Origin: Lachnospiraceae bacterium UBA1267
Lineage (GTDB): Bacteria; Bacillota; Clostridia; Lachnospirales; Lachnospiraceae
DNA: 7,717 nucleotides
Reading direction: 5' to 3'
Assembly: GCA_002308115.1 (NCBI GenBank)
Contig: DBVJ01000114.1
Coordinates: 1 to 7,717, forward strand
Shown here: positions 1-6,168 of the stretch, in pieces
How the letters are laid out: every line of letters begins with the position of its first letter
How positions within the stretch are numbered: position 1 is the stretch's first letter
Made by a program: the position numbers and the translations under genes
The notes under the pieces: generated by a model
Told to the model about the DNA's origin: nothing
What the model saw: the letters and a program-made list of their open reading frames with translations, nothing else
Databases searched by the model: none

Positions 1-2927
1 GCCGCGGCAAGCGAACTCTGAAGCTCCGCGACCACATTGGCCGCTTCGTTAATGGGGCCTGAAAAACGCTTCGCGTACAGGATGAACGAGGTCACCTGTC
101 CGAAGGTGATCACGAAAATGCTGCCCGGCGATGCGGAACCTTTGGCCGCAAGACCCAGAAGCACTGCGCCGAGCGCCGCCACCAGGATGAGCGACAGGTT
201 CGACAGGAAATTGACCGACGGACCGTTGAGGGTCGCCATGTAATCCGCCTTGTAATACGCCTCCACCGCCGTCTCGTTCATTTTCTGGAAACGGCGGCTT
301 GCGTACAGTTCCCTGGAATAAGCCTTGATCGTGTGCTGTCCGCCGATCATCTCTTCCGCAAGCCCGTTCATTTCCCCAAGCTTGCCGGAACGGGCTCTGA
401 ACAGCGGTCTGGTCTTGGAAGAGAGCCAGCGCGTATAGATCACGTCCACCGGGATCATGATGAGGAATACCAGAAGCAGTACTGGCGAGATCGTGAGCAT
501 CATGACGAAAGCGCCGACGACGGTCACCAGAGACGATGCCAGCGTGACCGCATCCGAAGAGAGGCTTGTGTTGATCGTGCTCACGTCGTAGGTGATCTTG
601 GAAATGATGTCGCCTGCGGCGTGGGTGTCGAAATAGTTCACCGGGAGTTTCAAAAGCCTGTCAAACAGTTCGCTCCGCATGCCCGACACGATCTTCTTCG
701 TGATCCTGGCCATGATGACCGACAAAACGAAACTCAGAACGCACGATACGACAATCAGGATGATCATGGTCACGCATTTCTGCCAGATCAGGTCGAAATC
801 CACGGCCCCGGCGCCCATGGTCATCGCGTCCACGGCTTCGCCGGAGATCTTCGGAACCGCGAGAAGCAGCACGTTGGAAACCAGTGTCAGGGCAAGCGCG
901 GCGGCCAGAAGCTGCCAATGTCTCAGAAGATACGAGAAGAGCCGCTTGAACACATGGCTCTTGTTGACGCCCCGTGTGGCTTTTTCTTCTTTGTTCAGCT
1001 GTTCGCGGACGACCTTCAGGCATTCCTTGTAGGTGTCTTCTTTCGAGATCTTCCGCTGCTTCTCCATGACCTCGGACAGCAGATCTTCATAACTGCCTTC
1101 TCCCAGATCTCTCAGAGCGCCTTCTTTCAAAGTTTCACGCCGAAGCGGCTCTTTGGGGATCTCTGCCGTACGGACCCGGCCGGCATCCGAACGCTCTTCA
1201 GCCGTGCCTGTCCCGATCTGGGAGTCCGCGATCTCCCGGTAGATCGCGCAGTGCTCCATAAGCTCCGCATGCGTACCGTTTCCGGCCAGCATCCCTTCGT
1301 CAATGACCAGGATACGGTCCGCAGTCATGACTGAGGAGATCCGCTGGGCAATGACGATCATGGTCATGCCGGGATAATTCTTACGGATCGCCTCCCGCAT
1401 GCGTCCGTCCGTTTCATAATCCAGCGCGGAGGAGGAATCGTCCAGGATCAGGATCTCCGGATCCCCCGCCAGCGCGCGGGCCACGTACATTCTCTGCTTC
1501 TGTCCGCCCGACAGGTCGGAACCGCGGATGGCAAGCACATGATCCAGGCCGCGTTCAGGAGCGAAATCCGCCTGCGCGGTTTCGGCCGCGCGTAGGATCT
1601 TCTCGTCTGGAATTCCTCTTCCGAATCCGATGTTCTCACGGATCGTGTCATGGAAAATGACATCGTTCTGGAAAGCGGATCCGAAGCGCTTCCGAAGTGT
1701 TTCTTTATTCTGTGTCCTGACATCATGTCCGTCCACACAGACATTGCCTTCACGGACATCGTAATAACGCATCAGAAGGTTTGCGATCGTGGATTTTCCG
1801 GAGCCGGTCGCGCCGATGATGCCGAGCGTCTCGCCTTTCTTCACGGAGAAAGAAACGTCTTTCAGAACGTCCCTGCCTTCGCCGTAGCCGAAGGTGACAT
1901 GTTCGAAAGAGATGAACGCGTTCTTCTGTCTCCTGAGGACAGTCTCTTCCGTGTCGGTCTCCTCCTGCACCTCAAGATCATCTTCCGCCTCGATCACTTC
2001 CGCAATGCGGTTCGCGCTGACGGAAGCCTGTGTGTACATGAGGAAAAACCGCGAAATAAAGATCACGGCGTTCAGGATCATCTGCACGTAGGTCATAAAA
2101 GCCAGCACCGTGGTCGGGTCGCTGTCGCCGTCGTTGACGAATCTGGCGCCGAACCAGATCACGAAAACCAGCCCGATATTGAGCACGAAACGGATGGCCG
2201 GATGCAGACCGCCCATCATGATGAGCGCGCGTTCATTTTTCCGGACCACGTCCTGATTGATCTTCTCGAAACGTTCCTTCTCCTGGGCGGTCTTGGACAG
2301 CGCTTTGATGACACGGATGCCGTTCACGTCCTCCCGGACGATGCGGACAAAGTCGTCCAGGGCGATCTGCACCTTTCTGAACATCGGATGGCCGAAACGC
2401 ATGAACAAAGCCGTCACCAGGATCATAAGCGGCATGACCGCGAGCATGACCAGCGTGAGTTTCGCGTCAAGGACAAATGAAATGGCCAGCGCGCCGACGA
2501 TGATGATCGGCTGGCGTACGCCCATCCTCTGCACCATTCCGATAAAGCGGTGGAAGTTATAGGTGTCCGTGGTCATTCTGGAAATGAGCGAAGCGCTTGT
2601 GAACTCCTGCTGTTTGGACATGGAGATCACATTGATCTTCCGGAAAAGCTCCATTCTTACCCGTTCGGTCGAGTTCCGGGCTACCAGAGACGCACGGCGG
2701 TTTGCAAGCACATTGCCGACGATGTCGACTAAAGCGATCAGAACCAGAAGCCCCGAAAACAGGAAGATCCTGCCCGCGCCCCAGCCTTCGCCTTCGGAAA
2801 CCTGCCTGAACATGAAAGACACGCCCGCAGGGATCAGAAGCCCCGCGATCGTAGCCAAAGACTTCAGCACCAGTGTGCTGAGGACCATCAGGCGATACGG
2901 TTTGACGAATTTCATGATCTGCTTCAA
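1..2927 (-). CDS. Fused ABC exporter, TMD1-NBD1-linker-TMD2 (partial, C-terminus off the left edge)
   Basis: ATP-driven export of an unknown substrate across the cytoplasmic membrane. The reverse strand is open for about 975 codons from a TTG at 2927 to the edge. TMD1 covers about residues 5-300 and starts KPYR at 9-12. NBD1 covers about 325-570: Walker A GATGSGKST with K378, Q-loop Q420, LSGGQ 472-476, Walker B with D496. A charged linker (about 572-655) leads to TMD2 (from about 656), which ends at the edge in ELQSSLAA, typical of the TMD-NBD junction. Asp497 replaces the catalytic Glu and Gln528 the H-loop His, as in the degenerate-site subunit of heterodimeric exporters such as TM287 or BmrC. 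I checked the linker codon by codon and found no in-frame stop, so the halves are one polypeptide; NBD2 is inferred to lie outside. TTG is preferred over ATG 2915 because a G5 tract sits 9 nt upstream and the resulting N-terminus has the usual family length. Substrate unknown. Confidence 0.9.
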   Translation of the reverse strand, partial: MKQIMKFVKPYRLMVLSTLVLKSLATIAGLLIPAGVSFMFRQVSEGEGWGAGRIFLFSGLLVLIALVDIVGNVLANRRASLVARNSTERVRMELFRKINVISMSKQQEFTSASLISRMTTDTYNFHRFIGMVQRMGVRQPIIIVGALAISFVLDAKLTLVMLAVMPLMILVTALFMRFGHPMFRKVQIALDDFVRIVREDVNGIRVIKALSKTAQEKERFEKINQDVVRKNERALIMMGGLHPAIRFVLNIGLVFVIWFGARFVNDGDSDPTTVLAFMTYVQMILNAVIFISRFFLMYTQASVSANRIAEVIEAEDDLEVQEETDTEETVLRRQKNAFISFEHVTFGYGEGRDVLKDVSFSVKKGETLGIIGATGSGKSTIANLLMRYYDVREGNVCVDGHDVRTQNKETLRKRFGSAFQNDVIFHDTIRENIGFGRGIPDEKILRAAETAQADFAPERGLDHVLAIRGSDLSGGQKQRMYVARALAGDPEILILDDSSSALDYETDGRMREAIRKNYPGMTMIVIAQRISSVMTADRILVIDEGMLAGNGTHAELMEHCAIYREIADSQIGTGTAEERSDAGRVRTAEIPKEPLRRETLKEGALRDLGEGSYEDLLSEVMEKQRKISKEDTYKECLKVVREQLNKEEKATRGVNKSHVFKRLFSYLLRHWQLLAAALALTLVSNVLLLAVPKISGEAVDAMTMGAGAVDFDLIWQKCVTMIILIVVSCVLSFVLSVIMARITKKIVSGMRSELFDRLLKLPVNYFDTHAAGDIISKITYDVSTINTSLSSDAVTLASSLVTVVGAFVMMLTISPVLLLVFLIMIPVDVIYTRWLSSKTRPLFRARSGKLGEMNGLAEEMIGGQHTIKAYSRELYASRRFQKMNETAVEAYYKADYMATLNGPSVNFLSNLSLILVAALGAVLLGLAAKGSASPGSIFVITFGQVTSFILYAKRFSGPINEAANVVAELQSSLAA

Positions 2928-2936
2928 GTTCAAAAG

Positions 2937-2941
2937 CCCCC
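2937..2941 (-). promoter_or_regulatory. Shine-Dalgarno-like G tract supporting a TTG start of the ABC exporter
   Basis: A run of five G on the minus strand lies 9 nt before TTG 2927, good spacing for a ribosome binding site. The in-frame ATG at 2915 has no comparable site at a proper distance, since the G tract would be 21 nt away. The ATG at 2943 is in another frame. The TTG choice is therefore supported by spacing but not proven. Confidence 0.5.
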
Positions 2942-2955
2942 ATTTAAACGAGTGT

Positions 2956-2984
2956 ATTATACCAAAGAAGCCTTTAAAAAGGAA
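2956..2984 (-). promoter_or_regulatory. Extended -10 promoter for the ABC exporter
   Basis: Read on the minus strand, TGGTATAAT (2964 to 2956) is a perfect TATAAT with an upstream TG, the extended -10 form. At 17-nt spacing the -35 position holds TTCCTT, a poor match, which is usual when an extended -10 is present. Transcription would begin near 2949, giving a leader of only about 20 nt before the TTG. It faces away from the tRNA promoter about 60 nt upstream. Confidence 0.7.
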
Positions 2985-3019
2985 GTGTTTTTTCCGGGCG
3001 GAAAGTCCCGAAATCATTC

Positions 3020-3048
3020 TTGACAAATAAATGGACTTCGTGTAAGAT
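3020..3048 (+). promoter_or_regulatory. Sigma-A type promoter of the tRNA-Thr gene
   Basis: A perfect -35 TTGACA (3020-3025) is followed after 17 nt by TAAGAT (3043-3048), five of six matches to TATAAT. The start would fall near 3055, about 9 nt before the mature tRNA 5' end. Spacing and match suggest a strong constitutive promoter, as expected for a stable RNA gene. Confidence 0.85.
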
Positions 3049-3063
3049 ACAACGCGTTGACAA

Positions 3064-3136
3064 GCTGATGTGGCACAGTCGGTAGCGCACCTCATTGGTA
3101 GTGAGGAGGTCACGGGTCCGATTCCCGTCATCAGCT
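3064..3136 (+). tRNA. tRNA-Thr, anticodon GGT, with unusual D- and T-arm bases
   Basis: A 73-nt cloverleaf decoding ACC/ACU. The acceptor stem GCTGATG/CATCAGC pairs perfectly. The anticodon stem CCTCA/TGAGG is perfect around loop TTGGTAG with anticodon GGT at 3097-3099. The T stem ACGGG/CCCGT is perfect. G18-G19 are present (3081-3082) and the discriminator is T at 3136. CCA is not encoded, so the tail must be added after transcription. Three departures from a normal bacterial tRNA are visible: C at position 55 (3118), nearly always T; A12-C23 (3075/3086), a mismatch in the D stem; and G38 instead of the usual A in the loop (3101). It has its own promoter and terminator, so it is a single-gene unit. 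It could be a divergent isoacceptor or a decaying copy; the intact stems and signals favour expression. Confidence 0.9.
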
Positions 3137-3144
3137 CTTGTCCG

Positions 3145-3173
3145 AAAAGACCGGCGGAAACGCCGGTCTTTTT
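3145..3173 (+). terminator. Intrinsic terminator of the tRNA-Thr gene
   Basis: A 12-bp perfect hairpin (3145-3156 with 3161-3172), GC-rich at the top and capped by a GAAA tetraloop, runs into a T tract at 3169-3173. It begins 9 nt after the tRNA. The A tract at the base of the left arm gives a short T tract on the other strand, so weak bidirectional action is possible. Confidence 0.9.
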
Positions 3174-3232
3174 CTGTCCTGCTCTCTTGAAAGCGGTGAG
3201 ATCCGTGGCGTGATCCGGTCATAGATAATGGC

Positions 3233-3261
3233 TTGCGGTTCATTTCCCGGGGTGTTATAAT
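3233..3261 (+). promoter_or_regulatory. Extended -10 promoter for the heptose/glycan operon
   Basis: A perfect TATAAT (3256-3261) preceded by TG at 3253-3254 makes an extended -10. TTGCGG (3233-3238) lies 17 nt upstream as a half-matching -35. The start would be near 3268, leaving a leader of about 75 nt before the first gene. The leader contains GGGAGT (3282-3287) and ACTCCC (3310-3315), which could pair as a weak hairpin; no riboswitch is recognised. Confidence 0.75.
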
Positions 3262-3343
3262 CTGAAGTTGGTTTATTCTCGGGGAGTCCTCCAGGAACGC
3301 GATCCGGAAACTCCCGTTCAGTTACACGGAAAGGCGAAGAAGC

Positions 3344-4528
3344 ATGATCACGGAACAGGCAGTCATACTTGCGGGCGGAAGGGGCGAAAGGCTCAGGCCT
3401 TTTACCGACAGCGCGCCAAAGCCGCTTTATCCCGTTCAGGGCGTTCCCTATATCGAACGGATTGTGCTGCAGCTTAAGGATTTCGGTTTCCGGGAAATTC
3501 TGATTCTGTTGGGTTACCGTGCGGAACAGGTCGTTTCGCTTCTTGGTGACGGCTCCCGGTTCGGCCTCCGGATCGATTACGACATCCGCCCGGAAAGCTA
3601 TGACACGGGCGACCGTCTTAAGGCAGCCATGCCGAAGATCCGGGAAAACTTCCTCCTCTGTTACTGCGACAATTACTGCCCGGTGGATATCGAGGCGCTC
3701 TCCGCCTCTTTCCTCAAAAACCGTGCAAAAGTCCAGCTTACCGTTTATTCCAATAAGGACGGGTACACCAAGAGCAATCTTCGCGTGGATCCGGAAAGCG
3801 GCCGTGTCACCGTTTATGACAAGAGCCGCAAGTCCCCCGGCCTTCAGGGTGTGGAGATCGGCTACTCTCTCATCCGCAAAGAGGTCCTCTCCATGCTGGG
3901 CGATCCGGCCGGCGGATTCTCCAAGGAGATCTTCCCGCGTCTTTCGGAGGAAGGGACGCTGTTCGCCACGGTCACCGATCACCGCTACTATTCCATCGGC
4001 TCTTTCGACCGGATGCCGCTCACCGAGACCTTCTTCAGCGGACGTAAACTCGCCTTCCTGGACCGGGACGGCACGCTCAACCGAAAGGCTCCCAGGGCGC
4101 ATTACATCGAAAAGCCGGAAGATCTGATCCTTCTTCCCGGTGCAGGCGAAGCCGTCAGGCTGCTACAGGAAGCCGGCTACATGACCGTTCTCATTTCCAA
4201 TCAGCCGGGCATCGCGAGGGGCCGGTTCACCGAACAGGATCTCGGACGTGTTCACGAACGGCTTCAGGAGCTTCTTCAGGAAAATGGCGCCTCGCTTGAC
4301 CGGATCTATTACTGCCCGCATAACTGGGATGACGGCTGTGACTGCCGCAAACCGAAACCAGGCATGCTCTATCAGGCTCAGCATGAACTTTCCGTCGACC
4401 TCACCAAGTGTGTGCTGTTCGGCGATGACGAGCGCGACATCATGGCAGGAAACGCCGCACGCGTTCCCTCCGTCATGGTGAGCGAACAATATCCGCTTCT
4501 TCAGGCGGTCAGGGAGTATCTCAGATGA
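3344..4528 (+). CDS. Bifunctional sugar-1-phosphate nucleotidyltransferase (HddC-like) / heptose bisphosphate phosphatase (GmhB-like)
   Basis: 394 residues, two enzymes fused. Residues 1 to about 230 form a nucleotidyltransferase: AGGRGERLRPF at 10-20 followed by K26, and CDN at 108-110 with the probable metal ligand D109. From about 235 a HAD-IIIA phosphatase follows: DRDGT at 240-244 (nucleophile D240, acid/base D242), motif II S285 in SNQPG, K336/K338, and motif IV GDDERD from 360. A GmhB-type zinc loop CPH...CDC supplies C324, H326, C332 and C334. Family knowledge says GmhB removes the 7-phosphate from manno-heptose 1,7-bisphosphate and HddC then adds GMP from GTP; the fusion would join the last two steps to GDP-heptose. 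An AAGG-containing site ends 9 nt before ATG 3344. The stop overlaps the next start (ATGA). Guanylyl specificity is inferred from the neighbours; a MurU-like uridylyltransferase fold would look similar. Confidence 0.9.
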   Translation: MITEQAVILAGGRGERLRPFTDSAPKPLYPVQGVPYIERIVLQLKDFGFREILILLGYRAEQVVSLLGDGSRFGLRIDYDIRPESYDTGDRLKAAMPKIRENFLLCYCDNYCPVDIEALSASFLKNRAKVQLTVYSNKDGYTKSNLRVDPESGRVTVYDKSRKSPGLQGVEIGYSLIRKEVLSMLGDPAGGFSKEIFPRLSEEGTLFATVTDHRYYSIGSFDRMPLTETFFSGRKLAFLDRDGTLNRKAPRAHYIEKPEDLILLPGAGEAVRLLQEAGYMTVLISNQPGIARGRFTEQDLGRVHERLQELLQENGASLDRIYYCPHNWDDGCDCRKPKPGMLYQAQHELSVDLTKCVLFGDDERDIMAGNAARVPSVMVSEQYPLLQAVREYLR

Positions 4529-5514
4529 TCATTTCAAGGACCCCGCTCCGGGCTTCATTCTTCGGAGGCGGCACCGATTTCGAGGCATATTTCAAAAATT
4601 CAGTATTCGGCTACGGTACGGTCATTTCCACCGCGCTCGACATGCACGTCTATATCACCGTGAACAAGCGCTGGGACGGACGTGTCCGTGTCGTGTATTC
4701 CGGCAATGAACTGGTCGATACCGCAGAGGAAGTGAAGCACAACATTATCCGGGAAGCGCTTCTTATGACCGGCATCCATACTGGCATCGAGATCGTCTAC
4801 ATGGCGGACCTTCCCATGACCAATCTGGGCGTCGGGCTGGCCTCCTCATCCGCGCTGGCCGTCGGCACGCTGAATGCGCTGCACGCCTATAAGGGGGAGC
4901 GCGTCACACCTGAGATCCTTGCCCGCGAAGCCTGCGATCTGGAGATCAATCATCTGGGCCAGCAGATCGGCATTCAGGACCAGTATGCCGTAGCCTACGG
5001 CGGTTTCCACCGTTACATTTTCCGTGCGAACGGCACGGTTGACGTGCTTCCGGTCACGGAGGACGAAAAGCTCCGGAACGAACTGGTCTCTCATCTCATG
5101 CTCTTCTACACCGGCAAGGCACGCGACTCCAGACCGATCTTTCAGGAGCAGAAAGAGACCACTGCCCATAAGAAAGAGTATGTGCTGGACCCCCTGGTCC
5201 TTGCGGTGGAGGAAGCCCAGAACGCGCTCAAGAATCACGATCTGGATTCCTGGGGATATCTTTTGAGAAAGACCTGGGAGCTCAAAAAGCAGTTCGCTTC
5301 CGGTGTTTCAAACCCGGAGATCGACGATATGTATAACCGCGCGGTCGCATCCGGCGCGCTGGGCGGCAAGATCCTCGGCGCAGGCGGCGGCGGTTTCCTC
5401 CTCGTCTATGTGCGGCCGGAGGATCAGAACGCGGTACGCGCTGCCCTCTCAGACTATAAGGAAGTCGCTTTCCGTATGGATCCGGAAGGCAGCCGCATCA
5501 TTTACGCCAAATAA
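4525..5514 (+). CDS. hddA: D-glycero-alpha-D-manno-heptose 7-phosphate kinase, GHMP family
   Basis: 329 residues, the usual HddA length. It phosphorylates the anomeric position of D-glycero-D-manno-heptose 7-phosphate to give the alpha-1,7-bisphosphate in the cytoplasm. GHMP motif 1 is RTPLRASFFGGGTD (5-18). Motif 2, GVGLASSSALAVG (102-114), is the ATP-binding loop. GIQDQYAVAYGG (149-160) carries the likely catalytic D152. Motif 3 is GALGGKILGAGGGG (277-290). The start overlaps the upstream stop as ATGA, and AGGGAG (4511-4516) lies 8 nt before it, so translation is probably coupled. The product is the substrate of the phosphatase half of the preceding gene, which supports the alpha-GDP branch over the beta-ADP branch used for lipopolysaccharide. 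Other GHMP sugar kinases such as fucokinase are relatives; the neighbours favour HddA. Confidence 0.9.
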   Translation: MIISRTPLRASFFGGGTDFEAYFKNSVFGYGTVISTALDMHVYITVNKRWDGRVRVVYSGNELVDTAEEVKHNIIREALLMTGIHTGIEIVYMADLPMTNLGVGLASSSALAVGTLNALHAYKGERVTPEILAREACDLEINHLGQQIGIQDQYAVAYGGFHRYIFRANGTVDVLPVTEDEKLRNELVSHLMLFYTGKARDSRPIFQEQKETTAHKKEYVLDPLVLAVEEAQNALKNHDLDSWGYLLRKTWELKKQFASGVSNPEIDDMYNRAVASGALGGKILGAGGGGFLLVYVRPEDQNAVRAALSDYKEVAFRMDPEGSRIIYAK

Positions 5515-5526
5515 GGAGAATGACCC

Positions 5527-6168
5527 ATGGCGGATTTCACGAAAGATATTGAGGATTATCTTCGCATCGAACGGGAAACACTGGAGAAGCTGGACGTTTC
5601 CGAGATCTCCCGCGCGATCAACGTGCTTCTGGGTGCTTTGGAAGATGAGCGCACAGTCTACGTCTTCGGGAACGGCGGCTCCGGCTCCACGGCCTCTCAT
5701 TTTGCCGGAGATTTCAACAAAGGTGTTTCGGAAGGTCTTCCGAAAGTCTTCCGTTTCCAGTGCCTGAACGACAACATTCCGACTCTGATGGCCGTCGCCA
5801 ATGATTTCGACTATTCAGAAGTCTTCGTGTATCAGCTTACTGGGCGCGTGAAGCCCGGCGATGTCGTCATGGCGATCTCCGGAAGCGGCAATTCAAAGAA
5901 CGTGGTCAAGGCGGCGGAATACGCCAGGGAACAGGGCGCGACGGTGATCGGACTCACCGGATACTCGGGCGGCAGACTGAAAGCCCTCTCCGACGTGAGC
6001 CTTCATGTGCCTGCGGACAGCATGCAGATCGCGGAAGACGTGCATCTCATCTTCGACCATCTCATGATGGCGGTGCTTTGCGAAAGACTGAAAGGCGTCC
6101 GCCATATCAAGGAGAACAAAAATCATGTTTCCTGTTCTTGCGAGAAAGGAGAGACTCCATCATGCTGA
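5527..6168 (+). CDS. gmhA: Sedoheptulose 7-phosphate isomerase-like SIS protein
   Basis: 213 residues, slightly longer than the roughly 190-200 typical of GmhA. It would convert sedoheptulose 7-phosphate to D-glycero-D-manno-heptose 7-phosphate, the entry step of the pathway. The SIS fold shows FGNGGSGSTASHFAGDF at 47-63 and ISGSGNS at 117-123, the phosphosugar-binding loops. By eye, H58, D62, E170 and H178 fall where classical GmhA has zinc ligands His, Glu, Gln and His, so two ligands appear conservatively changed. AAGGAG (5513-5518) overlaps the hddA stop and lies 8 nt before the ATG. The last 15 or so residues form a polar, Cys-containing tail (three Cys) that runs through the ribosome binding site of the next gene and overlaps it by 7 nt. 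This tail looks like read-through rather than a domain. Another SIS sugar-phosphate isomerase is possible, but the adjacent HddA makes GmhA the best call. Confidence 0.87.
   Translation: MADFTKDIEDYLRIERETLEKLDVSEISRAINVLLGALEDERTVYVFGNGGSGSTASHFAGDFNKGVSEGLPKVFRFQCLNDNIPTLMAVANDFDYSEVFVYQLTGRVKPGDVVMAISGSGNSKNVVKAAEYAREQGATVIGLTGYSGGRLKALSDVSLHVPADSMQIAEDVHLIFDHLMMAVLCERLKGVRHIKENKNHVSCSCEKGETPSC
6145..6151 (+). promoter_or_regulatory. Shine-Dalgarno site fixing the SDR start
   Basis: AAAGGAG lies 10 nt before ATG 6162, inside the end of gmhA. It settles the start of the SDR gene at MLKILVTG. An in-frame ATG at 6078 would add 28 residues that overlap gmhA and precede the Rossmann strand without any family counterpart. 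Confidence 0.85.

Noticed and set aside
333..1334. Long plus-strand open frame
   Set aside because: It is antisense to the ABC exporter; the product is rich in His, Asp and Arg with no recognisable domain, while the other strand gives clear TMD2 and NBD sequence.
1650..2480. Long plus-strand open frame
   Set aside because: Antisense shadow of TMD1-NBD1, with the same skewed composition and no motif.
2557..2943. Minus-strand frame starting at ATG 2943
   Set aside because: It is out of frame with the exporter, and transcription from the extended -10 would start only about 6 nt before it; the exporter frame carries the real domain.
2974..3243. Minus-strand small protein of 89 residues
   Set aside because: It is a conceptual translation across the tRNA gene, a well-known false prediction.
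3282..3315. Possible leader hairpin GGGAGT/ACTCCC before the operon
   Set aside because: Only six perfect base pairs, a 22-nt loop, no T tract and no match to a riboswitch or attenuator that I know.
3131..4102. Long minus-strand open frame of 323 codons
   Set aside because: Antisense to the nucleotidyltransferase-phosphatase gene, which has full catalytic motifs; its 3' end also crosses the tRNA terminator and the operon promoter.
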